DNA of 64,000 nucleotides from Marispirochaeta sp. GTDB lineage: Bacteria > Spirochaetota > Spirochaetia > JC444 > Marispirochaetaceae. Shown one piece after another: positions 37,376-45,697 of the stretch (position 1 is the stretch's first letter; the number at the start of each line of letters is the position of its first letter). The position numbers were made by a program, and so were the translations under genes. The stretch covers positions 1,984,001 through 2,048,000 of the forward strand of contig NZ_OY764209.1 in the NCBI RefSeq assembly GCF_963668165.1, given 5' to 3'. The notes beneath the pieces were generated by a model. It saw only the letters and a program-made list of their open reading frames with translations, did not search any database and was not told the origin of the DNA.

Positions 37376-38389
37376 TTACGGTCTCCTTCGCCGCGGTTCA
37401 ACGGGAACGGAGTTCAGGATTTCCTTCAGCACCCCGTCCTTTGGACGATCGGGATCGTGGAGACTGATGCGGTGGGCAACTGCGGGAATGAAGATCTCCT
37501 TGATGGTATCCAGAGTAACATAGTCCCGGCCGCGGATAAGGCAGAGGGCCCTGGCAAGACGGGAAAGTTTGACCCCGGTCCGGGGAGATGCCGGTATGGA
37601 TACCTCCGGGTGGTTCCTGGTGGCCCGAACCAGAGCGACAATGTAGTCAATCACATCATTATGGATGCTGATCTCGTCCACCATGGCCTGCCAGCGAAGC
37701 AGTTGCGTAGAAGGGGTAACGGCCCTGAAGGTTTCCCAGCCGTCGGTGCGTCCGTGCTGACGGATAATGGCTGCCTCGTCCTCCTCGTTGGGAAAACCAA
37801 GGGAGAGCTGTATCATAAAGCGGTCAAGCTGCGGAGCCGGCAGGGGAAACAGATGGGCCCCTTTAAGGTTCATTGTGGCGATAATGAAAAACGGCGCCGG
37901 CAGCGGGTAGGTCCTGCCTTCAATGGAGACCATCTGTTCCTCCATGGCCTGGAAAAAGGAGCCCTGAGTCTTGGGGGTAAGCAGATTGATCTCGTCACAG
38001 AGTACAAAATGGGCAAAGATGGGGCCTTTGTTAAAAACGACCTCGTTGTCCGGACCGGAGAGGCGGGAGTATCCGATAATGTCCTGGGGCAGAAGGTCCA
38101 CGGTGGACTGGATGCGGGAAAAGGGATCCATGGCGATCTCTTCCGCCGCTACTGTTTCGGCCTCCCATGTAATAGAACCTGCCAGGGCCCGGGCCAGGGA
38201 GGTCTTGCCGACACCATGGGAGTCGGCAAGGATAACGTGACCTCCGGCAATCTTGGCGGCCAGCAGGTATTCAAGCTTGATTCTGTCCAGAAAAATAACG
38301 GACCTGATATTCTCGACCAGGGAGTTTATTTCTTCCGGTACAAGGACAATGGTCTCCCCGGGGGAGGAGACGGAATAATTAACGCTCAT
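37376..38389 (-). CDS. MoxR-family AAA ATPase (first copy)
   Basis: 337 residues. Walker A is ADSHGVGKTSLA, in which the usual GxxGxGKT is altered to D-S-H-G-V-G-K-T; Walker B is FVLCDEIN. The sensor regions IIATMNL and LDRFMIQLSLGFPNE and a C-terminal lid are present. MoxR proteins act as chaperone-like ATPases for the co-encoded DUF58 proteins. It is the first gene of a four-gene minus-strand operon, with GGAAGG upstream of the ATG. Compared with the second MoxR (61039) it has an altered N-terminal P-loop and shares only the family motifs. Confidence 0.87.
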   Translation of the reverse strand: MSVNYSVSSPGETIVLVPEEINSLVENIRSVIFLDRIKLEYLLAAKIAGGHVILADSHGVGKTSLARALAGSITWEAETVAAEEIAMDPFSRIQSTVDLLPQDIIGYSRLSGPDNEVVFNKGPIFAHFVLCDEINLLTPKTQGSFFQAMEEQMVSIEGRTYPLPAPFFIIATMNLKGAHLFPLPAPQLDRFMIQLSLGFPNEEDEAAIIRQHGRTDGWETFRAVTPSTQLLRWQAMVDEISIHNDVIDYIVALVRATRNHPEVSIPASPRTGVKLSRLARALCLIRGRDYVTLDTIKEIFIPAVAHRISLHDPDRPKDGVLKEILNSVPVEPRRRRP

Positions 38390-38491
38390 TATCTTACCTT
38401 CCGTTCAAATGCGGGAGGATGCGGAATCGACGATTCTCTCCCTCCAATATAGTACAAAGACGATCATAAATAAAGGTAAGGGGCCCGGGAT

Positions 38492-39085
38492 TCAGGACAG
38501 TTTTTTCAGATGCTTGATAAAAAACAGGGTGTTTTGTTTTACCATTTGTTGAAGTCTTTCAAAAGAATCCTTCATTTCCGAATCCGCCCCCGACAGCACC
38601 AGGGTATTCTGCCGCCACCGGTACCATAAATAGTGTCTGTATTGTGCAGTATGTATCCTGGCCTGGTGAAGCCGGCGTTCCAGCATCCTGTCCAGCTCGA
38701 TATGGTTTTCCGACCCGGTAAGGTAGTAGAGATTGTCTTTGGCGATAAATAAGACCATTCGCTGAAAGCCTTCGGCAATTGCATCGTCATGGCGGAAACC
38801 CTCGAATTTAATCTCGTAGGTTCCAAGCCGTATATCATAACCCAGCTTGCGCAGTGTTTTTCGAAAAGCAACTATCTCCGAGCGGACTTCGTTGACTACT
38901 TCCGGGTTCCGGCGTTCACTTTCCAGCCTGTGACGCCATTTGCGCAGGGTATTCTCATACCGCTGGAAAACCTTGCCTGAGGGGAGGGATGATAAATAGA
39001 TTGTCGTATCCGACAGAAGCCTCCAGGCAGAAGCAAAGTGCTCTGCCAGGCCGTTTACCAGCCGGTCTACCTTATCTCTTGCCAT
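38492..39085 (-). CDS. Hypothetical helical protein
   Basis: 197 residues, charged and mostly helical, with no signal peptide or membrane segment. Not recognised. It is rich in R, E and aromatic residues, with a basic stretch ENTLRKWRHRLESERR and a C-terminal helix ending HLKKLS. It is transcribed away from the phosphodiesterase at 39118 and separated by 102 bases from moxR. The codon use looks like that of its neighbours, so it is likely real. Confidence 0.65.
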   Translation of the reverse strand: MARDKVDRLVNGLAEHFASAWRLLSDTTIYLSSLPSGKVFQRYENTLRKWRHRLESERRNPEVVNEVRSEIVAFRKTLRKLGYDIRLGTYEIKFEGFRHDDAIAEGFQRMVLFIAKDNLYYLTGSENHIELDRMLERRLHQARIHTAQYRHYLWYRWRQNTLVLSGADSEMKDSFERLQQMVKQNTLFFIKHLKKLS

Positions 39086-39117
39086 AATACTTTCTACGCA
39101 GCATAGTTATATATACC

Positions 39118-39846
39118 ATGAGATATCTTGTTATTTCCGATATTCACGCAAATTTTCCTGCTTTGCAAGCGGTTTTACAGGATTCTGAGGGAACCTGGGA
39201 CCGGATAATCTGTCTTGGCGATGTTGTCGGCTACGGTCCCTTTCCTAATGAATGCGTCACGACTCTGGCCGAGTTGCCGGTAACCGCGGTTCCCGGCAAC
39301 CATGACTGGGCCTGTATCGGCCGCCTCGATCTGAACTATTTCAACGAACATGCCCGGGCAGCGCTTGTCTGGACCAGGGAGCAGCTGGACTCCGATTCAA
39401 TGGAGTTTCTTTCCAGTCTGAAACCGGTTGTTCGCGAAGATAATCTAACCCTCTTTCACGGGGCACTTACCGGTCCGATTACAGACTATATCCTGGATTC
39501 CCGGGATGCAGAAGAGAACTTCTCCCTGCTGCAGACACCTGTAGGACTGTTCGGGCACAGTCACCTGCGCTTCTATTTCAGCCGGGGCATGAACGGCCAG
39601 GTGGTAAGCCATTCCCTGTCGCAGCGTAATAGTCTTGATCTTGTGCACCGTAAGAATCTGCTTAATCCGGGGAGTACCGGACAGCCCCGGGGAGGGGATC
39701 CCAGAGCAGCCTACGGTCTGCTGGACACTGAAAAAGGACTCTGGCTGCTGCAGCGGGTAGAATATGACATCCCCGGTGTACAGCAGGTTATGGAGGAATA
39801 CAGCCTGCCTGAATATCTGATTCGGCGTCTCGCGGAGGGGCGTTAA
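39118..39846 (+). CDS. Metallophosphoesterase (YfcE/MJ0936-like)
   Basis: 242 residues. The calcineurin-like motifs are in order: SDIHANFPALQAVL (7-20), CLGDVVGYGPFP, GNHDWACIG, LFHGAL and FGHSHLRFYF. These bind two metals. Relatives hydrolyse phosphodiesters and some degrade cyclic nucleotides; the substrate here is unknown. The start ATG at 39118 has no clear ribosome site and lies after a TATATATA stretch, so the leader may be very short. Confidence 0.87.
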   Translation: MRYLVISDIHANFPALQAVLQDSEGTWDRIICLGDVVGYGPFPNECVTTLAELPVTAVPGNHDWACIGRLDLNYFNEHARAALVWTREQLDSDSMEFLSSLKPVVREDNLTLFHGALTGPITDYILDSRDAEENFSLLQTPVGLFGHSHLRFYFSRGMNGQVVSHSLSQRNSLDLVHRKNLLNPGSTGQPRGGDPRAAYGLLDTEKGLWLLQRVEYDIPGVQQVMEEYSLPEYLIRRLAEGR

Positions 39847-39899
39847 CTGTGTTTTGGCATGGTTTTTAGGCCGTGCGGCCGATAGAATCATAAATAGAC

Positions 39900-39927
39900 T
39901 TGACATAATATATCAATATGGTAATTT
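39900..39927 (+). promoter_or_regulatory. Probable sigma-70 promoter of the peptide transporter operon
   Basis: TTGACA at 39900-39905 and TAATTT at 39922-39927 with a 16-base spacer, about 70 bases before the start codon. The -35 is perfect, the -10 weak. Confidence 0.45.
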
Positions 39928-39997
39928 TTTAGATGGCTCTAAGTTAAAGACATTGTAGATGTCTCAAATTTGTCTAAGTAAAAAGAGGAGTACTCTG

Positions 39998-41608
39998 ATG
40001 AAGCGAAGCATTATGTTTCTTTCCGTCGTTTTGATTTTCCTGCTTTCAGTAACCATGATCTTTATTGGTTGTGGTGAGAAGGAAGCTGCGTCCGGTGCCG
40101 GCGGCGATGGTAAAATGGGCGGGACCCTTGTTTTTGCCCGTTCCGGTGACTCTGTAGGACTCGATCCTGCCCGGGAAACCGACGGTGAATCCTTTTACGG
40201 TGCCACCGCTGTATTCGACAACCTGGTAGAGTTCGTACCCGGTAAAACCGAGGTTCGTCCTGCCCTGGCTGAAAGCTGGGATGTCGCCGAAGACAATCTT
40301 TCTGTCACCTTTCATCTGCGAAAAGGTGTCAAATTCCATGACGGGACCGATTTTACCGCCGATGCGGTTGTCTTTACCTTTGAACGTCAGTTCAAGGAAG
40401 ATCATCCCTACTATAACCTGGGGCCCTGGAAGTACTGGGGTTACATGGACATGGACAATATCGTAAAGGCTGTTGTGGCTGTAGACGACTACACTGTCCG
40501 CTTTGATCTGAAAAAACCGGAAGCCCCCTTCCTGGCCAACCTGGCCATGGATTTCGCCGGTATCGTATCCCCGTCCGCGGTTGAAAAACTTGGAGAAGAC
40601 TTCAAGAACAATCCTGTCGGGACCGGTGTTTTCAAGTTTGTGGAATGGCGTAAAGATGATGCCATTATCTTTGAGCGCAACGAGGAGTACTGGGCGGACG
40701 ATGTATACCTGGATCGCCTGATCCTCCGGGTTATTCCCGATGCCACCGCCCGCTGGCTGGCTCTGCAGAAGGGCGAGGTTGATGTAGTCGACTTCCCCTC
40801 AGCTCAGGATCTTCAGGCTATGAAGAACGATCCGAATGTTAAGGTAATGCAGCAGGAAGGTCTGAACGTTGGCTACCTGGCTTTTAACAACACAAAGAAG
40901 CCTTTCGATAACAAACTTGTCCGGCAGGCACTGAACTACGCGATCAACAAGGATGAGATCATCACCGCAGTCTACGGCTCCGCGGGAACCGCCGCCAAGA
41001 ATCCGCTGCCTCCGACCATGTGGTCCTACAACGACGACATCAAGGATTATCCTTATGATCCCGCCAAAGCCAAAGAGCTGCTGGCCCAGGCAGGCTATCC
41101 CAACGGATTTTCTACCGAGCTCTGGGCAATGCCCGTGGCACGGCCCTACAACCCCAATGCCCGCAAGATCGCCGAGATTATGCAGGCCCAGTTTGCAGAG
41201 GTCGGTGTAGATGCGGATATCGTTTCCTACGAATGGGGAACCTACCTGGACAAGACCGATAACCTGGAACACGATATGGCCATGCTTGGCTGGACCGGAG
41301 ACAACGGTGACCCCGACAACTTCCTGTGGGTACTCCTCTCCGCGCCTGCCGCTGAACCTCCTGCCGGTAACATCGCCGCATGGAAGAACGCAGAGTTTAC
41401 TGCCCTGATCAAAGAGGCCAAGGAGACCATGAACCAGACCCGCCGAACCGAGCTTTACGAAAAGGCTCAGGAAGTCTTCAATGAAGAGGCTCCCTGGCTG
41501 CCCATCGCCCACTCGGTTGTGTCTGTTCCCATGAAGAACAGTGTTCAGGGATTTCATATCTATCCCACGGGAAAACGTGTTTTCCGCGGTGTATGGATCG
41601 AAAAATAA
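39998..41608 (+). CDS. Peptide/dipeptide ABC transporter substrate-binding lipoprotein
   Basis: 536 residues of solute-binding family 5 (DppA/OppA). The signal peptide ends in a lipobox (FIGC, about residue 27). Family motifs LAESWDVAEDNLSVTFHLRKGVKFHDGT and LVRQALNYAINKDEII are clear, and the ligand region TGDNGDPDNFLW resembles DppA (GDNGDPDNF). It captures dipeptides or small peptides for the permeases encoded downstream. Start ATG 39998 has AGAGGAG upstream; the longer frame to 39959 would spoil the signal peptide. Confidence 0.92.
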   Translation: MKRSIMFLSVVLIFLLSVTMIFIGCGEKEAASGAGGDGKMGGTLVFARSGDSVGLDPARETDGESFYGATAVFDNLVEFVPGKTEVRPALAESWDVAEDNLSVTFHLRKGVKFHDGTDFTADAVVFTFERQFKEDHPYYNLGPWKYWGYMDMDNIVKAVVAVDDYTVRFDLKKPEAPFLANLAMDFAGIVSPSAVEKLGEDFKNNPVGTGVFKFVEWRKDDAIIFERNEEYWADDVYLDRLILRVIPDATARWLALQKGEVDVVDFPSAQDLQAMKNDPNVKVMQQEGLNVGYLAFNNTKKPFDNKLVRQALNYAINKDEIITAVYGSAGTAAKNPLPPTMWSYNDDIKDYPYDPAKAKELLAQAGYPNGFSTELWAMPVARPYNPNARKIAEIMQAQFAEVGVDADIVSYEWGTYLDKTDNLEHDMAMLGWTGDNGDPDNFLWVLLSAPAAEPPAGNIAAWKNAEFTALIKEAKETMNQTRRTELYEKAQEVFNEEAPWLPIAHSVVSVPMKNSVQGFHIYPTGKRVFRGVWIEK

Positions 41609-41646
41609 CCTGACATAACTGCTAATTTTCTGTTACAATACTATGA

Positions 41647-41679
41647 ACGGGCGTTCTCTGGAATCCTGAGAACGCCCGT
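41647..41679 (+). terminator. Strong hairpin between binding-protein and permease genes
   Basis: A perfect 12-bp stem (41647-41658 with 41668-41679; ACGGGCGTTCTC) and 9-base loop. No T-run follows, so it is more likely a partial terminator or RNA-stabilising hairpin that lets the binding protein be made in excess over the permeases. Confidence 0.6.
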
Positions 41680-41706
41680 ATCCTCTAAATCCAGGACACC
41701 TTCTCT

Positions 41707-42723
41707 ATGGGAAAATATATTCTAAAACGCCTGGGTCTGTTGATTCCGACTCTTTTGGGCGTAATTACGTTGGTCTTCTTTATGATAGCCCTGTCTCCCG
41801 GCGATCCGGCCAGGGTCATGCTGGGAGAAAGGGCTTCCGCCGAGCAGCTGGCAAAGCTGCGGACGGACATGGGCCTCGACCGCCCTTTGCATCAGCAGTA
41901 TTTTTCCTACCTGGGGCGCATTGTGCGTCTCGATCTTGGTAAATCTATTACCACCGGAAGACCCGTTGCCGAAGAGATTCGGGAGCTGTTTCCCGCGACC
42001 ATGGAGCTGGCTTTTTTCGCCATGCTGATTGCTTCGGTGGCGGGTATTATCATAGGGGTAATATCTGCCACCCGGCGCAACACCATGGTTGACTATGTCT
42101 CCATGGTGGGGGCTCTCTTCGGTGTTTCCATGCCGGTTTTCTGGCTCGGGCTCGTGCTTATAATGATTTTCTCGGTTTTCTTTGATCTGTTTCCTACCGG
42201 GGGCCGGATGAACGTCCGGTTTTACATGGATACAATTACCAATTTTTATCTGATCGATTCCCTTATCGCTGTTTTCAAGACTGGTGACTGGCACTATTTT
42301 ACCTCGGCCTTGAAACACCTGATTCTCCCCTCCGTCGCTCTTGGAACCATACCCCTGGCTATTATTGCCCGGACCACCAGAAGTTCCATGCTGGAGGTTC
42401 TGAAGCAGGACTATGTAAAAACTGCCCGGGCAGCAGGTATTCCGGAACGGAAGGTTATTTACCGTTACGCCCTTAAGAATGCCCTGCTTCCGATTATTAC
42501 GGTTATCGGTATTCAGTTTGGTTTACTCCTTTCCGGTGCAATCCTTACCGAAACCATCTTTGCCTGGCCCGGAATCGGGAAGTGGATCTACCATTCCATA
42601 TCCGCCAGGGACTACCCCGCTGTACAGGGGGGTATCATCGTAATCTCCACCGTTTTTGTGCTGATCAATCTATTGGTGGACATTCTCTATTCCGTGGTGA
42701 ATCCCAAGGTACGGCTCAAGTAG
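41707..42723 (+). CDS. Peptide ABC transporter permease (DppB type)
   Basis: 338 residues with six membrane segments. It has the family N-terminus YILKRLGLLIPTLLGVITLVFFM, the ALSPGDPA periplasmic motif and the EAA loop DYVKTARAAGIPERKVIYRYALKNALLP. It pairs with the DppC-type permease encoded ten bases downstream to form the channel for peptides. Confidence 0.93.
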   Translation: MGKYILKRLGLLIPTLLGVITLVFFMIALSPGDPARVMLGERASAEQLAKLRTDMGLDRPLHQQYFSYLGRIVRLDLGKSITTGRPVAEEIRELFPATMELAFFAMLIASVAGIIIGVISATRRNTMVDYVSMVGALFGVSMPVFWLGLVLIMIFSVFFDLFPTGGRMNVRFYMDTITNFYLIDSLIAVFKTGDWHYFTSALKHLILPSVALGTIPLAIIARTTRSSMLEVLKQDYVKTARAAGIPERKVIYRYALKNALLPIITVIGIQFGLLLSGAILTETIFAWPGIGKWIYHSISARDYPAVQGGIIVISTVFVLINLLVDILYSVVNPKVRLK

Positions 42724-42732
42724 GTAACAGGT

Positions 42733-43623
42733 ATGAATGAATCTCTTATACAGAATAATAATATTATCGAGGTAAAAGACCCTACACCATTTCAGGAGTC
42801 CCTGCACAACCTCAAACAGAACCGCGCCGCCGTGGCCGGTTTGGTTATAATTACCCTTTTCCTGCTGGTAGGTATTTTTGCCCCCCTGCTGTCTCCCATG
42901 AGCCCTTATGAACAGATCATCGCGGACCGTACGCTCCCCCCTTTCTCATCCGGATACCTTTTGGGGACAGATGACCTTGGCCGGGACATGCTGAGCCGGC
43001 TGATGTACGGTGCCCGCATCTCAATGATTATTGGAGTTGTGTCCGTGGGTATTGCCATGGGCTTCGGCATGCTGATTGGGGTCACCTCGGGCTATATAGG
43101 CGGTATCTATGACAAAATTGTCATGCGCTTTATCGATATCATGCTGGCCTTCCCCTATATTCTGCTGACCATCGTTATCGTGGCTGTTCTTGGGCCGAGC
43201 CTGTTTAACGCCATGGTAGCCATCGGAATAAGCCAGATACCGCGCTATGCCCGGCTGGTACGGGCTTCAGTGCTTGCAGAGAAGGAGAATGATTACGTAA
43301 CGGCCGAGCGCTCCCTGGGGGCATCGCCGTTTTCTCTGATGTTTGTCTCCATTCTTCCCAACTGCCTGGCCCCGGTCTCGGTGCAGGCCACCCTTGGTGT
43401 GGGAGAGGCCATCCTGAGCTCGGCGGCTCTCTCGTTTCTCGGCCTCGGGGCCCAGCCGCCTACCCCTGAGTGGGGTCTTATGATTGCCAGTTCACGGGAA
43501 TTTATTACCAACGCCTGGTGGATCGTCACCTTTCCCGGTCTCGCGACCCTTTTCGCGGTGCTGGGGTTCAACCTTTTCGGTGACGGACTGCGGGACATAC
43601 TCGATCCCAAGCTCAGGGATTAA
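42733..43623 (+). CDS. Peptide ABC transporter permease (DppC type)
   Basis: 296 residues. LLGTDDLGRDMLSRLMYGARISM is the DppC hallmark, and the EAA loop reads DYVTAERSLGASPFSLMFVSILPN. About six membrane segments; the first ~30 residues are cytoplasmic. It is the second channel subunit. Confidence 0.93.
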   Translation: MNESLIQNNNIIEVKDPTPFQESLHNLKQNRAAVAGLVIITLFLLVGIFAPLLSPMSPYEQIIADRTLPPFSSGYLLGTDDLGRDMLSRLMYGARISMIIGVVSVGIAMGFGMLIGVTSGYIGGIYDKIVMRFIDIMLAFPYILLTIVIVAVLGPSLFNAMVAIGISQIPRYARLVRASVLAEKENDYVTAERSLGASPFSLMFVSILPNCLAPVSVQATLGVGEAILSSAALSFLGLGAQPPTPEWGLMIASSREFITNAWWIVTFPGLATLFAVLGFNLFGDGLRDILDPKLRD

Positions 43624-43637
43624 TAAGCGGATAGATT

Positions 43638-44675
43638 ATGCAGACTACAGAAAAACAGACAACAGACAAGCGAAACGGTGCCGACACCATGATCGATGTC
43701 AAAGGCCTTTCGGTTAATTTCTTTACCCAGCGGGGTATTGTCAAAGCCGTTCGGAACATCTCCTTTTCTATTCCCAACGGCAAGACCCTCGCGTTGGTGG
43801 GAGAATCAGGATGCGGTAAATCCGTTACCGCTCATTCCATCAACCAGTTACTGCCCGTGCCTCCCGGGAAGATTGTATCCGGGGAGATCTGGTTTCAGGG
43901 CGAAGACCTTCTGAAAAAATCAGAAAGGGAAATGCAGAAGATTCGGGGTGTGAAAATCTCCATGATTTTCCAGGAACCCATGACTTCGCTGAATCCGGTA
44001 TTCAGCGTCGGCAAGCAGATCGCGGATGTGTTTCTTACCCACAACGCCTTGAGTAAAAAAGAGGCCTGGGACAGGGCGGTGGAACTCCTGAACCTGGTCA
44101 AGATTCCCAGTCCCCGGAAACGGGCGGAAAGCTACCCGCATCAGCTTTCCGGCGGTATGCGTCAGCGGGCCATGATAGCCATGGCCCTTGCCAGTCCGGA
44201 ACCGGGATTGATGATAGCCGACGAACCGACCACCGCGCTGGATGTAACGATACAGGCCCAGATCCTTGACCTGATGGTCTCCCTGCAGCAGCGCATCGGC
44301 ATGTCCCTGCTTTTGATTACCCACGATATGGGAGTTGTTGCCGAAACGGCGGACCATGTTGTGGTAATGTACGCAGGACGAAAGGTGGAAGAGGGGGATG
44401 TCTTCTCTCTTTTCCGTGAGCCAAGTCACCCTTATACCCTGGGTTTGATGAATTCCCTGCCGTCCAACGAAAAGTACCGGGGCGCCGCGCGTCTGGAGGC
44501 GATTCCCGGCACTGTTCCGGACCTGCTGAGTATCGGTGAAGGTTGTCCCTTCATGAACCGCTGCCGTTTTGCCACGGAAATCTGTGGCAAAGAGTTTCCG
44601 GAAGAGACCGGGCTTTCTGAACATCACTCCGCCTGGTGTCACAATCTTTCTGCTGTCAAGGAGAACAGGGAATGA
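43638..44675 (+). CDS. Peptide ABC transporter ATPase (DppD type)
   Basis: 345 residues: Walker A GESGCGKS, signature [15 protein letters not shown], Walker [13 protein letters not shown], and the C-terminal oligopeptide-transporter domain with four conserved Cys ([16 protein letters not shown]...AWC) that bind an Fe-S cluster in some relatives. The ATG at 43638 adds a 17-residue polar start before MIDVKGL; a start at 43689 is possible but has no ribosome site either. The stop overlaps the next ATPase gene. Confidence 0.92.
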   Translation: MQTTEKQTTDKRNGADTMIDVKGLSVNFFTQRGIVKAVRNISFSIPNGKTLALVGESGCGKSVTAHSINQLLPVPPGKIVSGEIWFQGEDLLKKSEREMQKIRGVKISMIFQEPMTSLNPVFSVGKQIADVFLTHNALSKKEAWDRAVELLNLVKIPSPRKRAESYPHQLSGGMRQRAMIAMALASPEPGLMIADEPTTALDVTIQAQILDLMVSLQQRIGMSLLLITHDMGVVAETADHVVVMYAGRKVEEGDVFSLFREPSHPYTLGLMNSLPSNEKYRGAARLEAIPGTVPDLLSIGEGCPFMNRCRFATEICGKEFPEETGLSEHHSAWCHNLSAVKENRE

Positions 44676-45643
44676 GCAGCGATATTGTACTCAAGGCTGA
44701 CCGGCTGCATACAGTCTTTGAAGTTAAGAGTCAGCACCAGGAAAAGGCGCTGCTGCGGGCGGTCAACGATGTGAGCCTTACCATTCGCGAAGGCGATGTT
44801 CTGGGTGTCGTGGGAGAATCGGGCTGCGGTAAGTCTACTCTGGGCCGTACCATCCTTCGTCTTGAAGAAAAAGCCGCCGGTGAAGTCTTTTACCGGGGAA
44901 CAGATATATTCTCCCTTCATCACAAGGAACTGAAGCAGTACCGGAAAAAGATGCAGATGATCTTTCAGGATCCATCGTCGTCCCTGAATCCGCGAAAGAA
45001 GGTGATTTCCCTGCTCAAACAGCCCTACAGGATACACAAAATAGGGAGCGATGCGGAAATACAGGAGAGAGTAGAAAATCTGATGCAGGAGGTGGGGTTG
45101 AATCCGCGGCATCAACGCCGTTTTTCCCACCAGTTTTCCGGCGGCCAGCGACAGAGAATCGGCATAGCCCGTGCTTTAGCTCTGAATCCGGAGTTCATTG
45201 TCTGTGACGAAGCAGTAAGCGCTCTGGATGTTTCGGTTCAGGCCCAGATACTGAATCTGTTGCTGGATCTGCAACAGCGGCACAAGCTTACCTACATGTT
45301 TATCTCCCATGATCTTTCGGTAGTTGAGTTTATCTCAACCCGGATTATGGTCATGTACCTGGGGAAGATCGTTGAATTGACAGATAAAGCGGAACTGATG
45401 GCCAATCCCCTGCACCCTTACACCAAAACCCTCTTTGCCGCTTATCCGGTTAACGATCCCTCGAAGCGGGAGCAGAAAAAGCGGGTTGTTATGGGCGATG
45501 TGCCGTCCCCTATTAATCCTCCAGCGGGTTGTCATTTTCACCCCCGTTGCCCTTTCAAAATGCCGATTTGTGAGGAGAAATATCCGGAGATTGTAGAAGC
45601 AGCCCCGGGGCACCATGTCGCATGTCATCTGTTTTCCACGTAA
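44672..45643 (+). CDS. Peptide ABC transporter ATPase (DppF type)
   Basis: 323 residues: Walker [10 protein letters not shown], signature [15 protein letters not shown], Walker [13 protein letters not shown], and a C-terminal domain with [16 protein letters not shown] and a final AC typical of DppF/OppF. It completes a five-gene importer. CAAGGAG lies before the ATG, which overlaps the previous stop (ATGA). Confidence 0.92.
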   Translation: MSSDIVLKADRLHTVFEVKSQHQEKALLRAVNDVSLTIREGDVLGVVGESGCGKSTLGRTILRLEEKAAGEVFYRGTDIFSLHHKELKQYRKKMQMIFQDPSSSLNPRKKVISLLKQPYRIHKIGSDAEIQERVENLMQEVGLNPRHQRRFSHQFSGGQRQRIGIARALALNPEFIVCDEAVSALDVSVQAQILNLLLDLQQRHKLTYMFISHDLSVVEFISTRIMVMYLGKIVELTDKAELMANPLHPYTKTLFAAYPVNDPSKREQKKRVVMGDVPSPINPPAGCHFHPRCPFKMPICEEKYPEIVEAAPGHHVACHLFST

Positions 45644-45697
45644 GCAGCTTGTAAGGCTCTTGTATTTGATCCATAGGCCCACTACCATAGGCTATAT

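Noticed and set aside
37256..38452. 398-codon plus-strand frame opposite the first MoxR gene
   Set aside because: MoxR motifs are on the minus strand; this frame has a low-complexity, Gly-rich shadow translation.
39869..39880. GGCCG-TG-CGGCC hairpin as terminator after the phosphoesterase
   Set aside because: The stem is only five pairs, the loop two bases, and no T-run follows.
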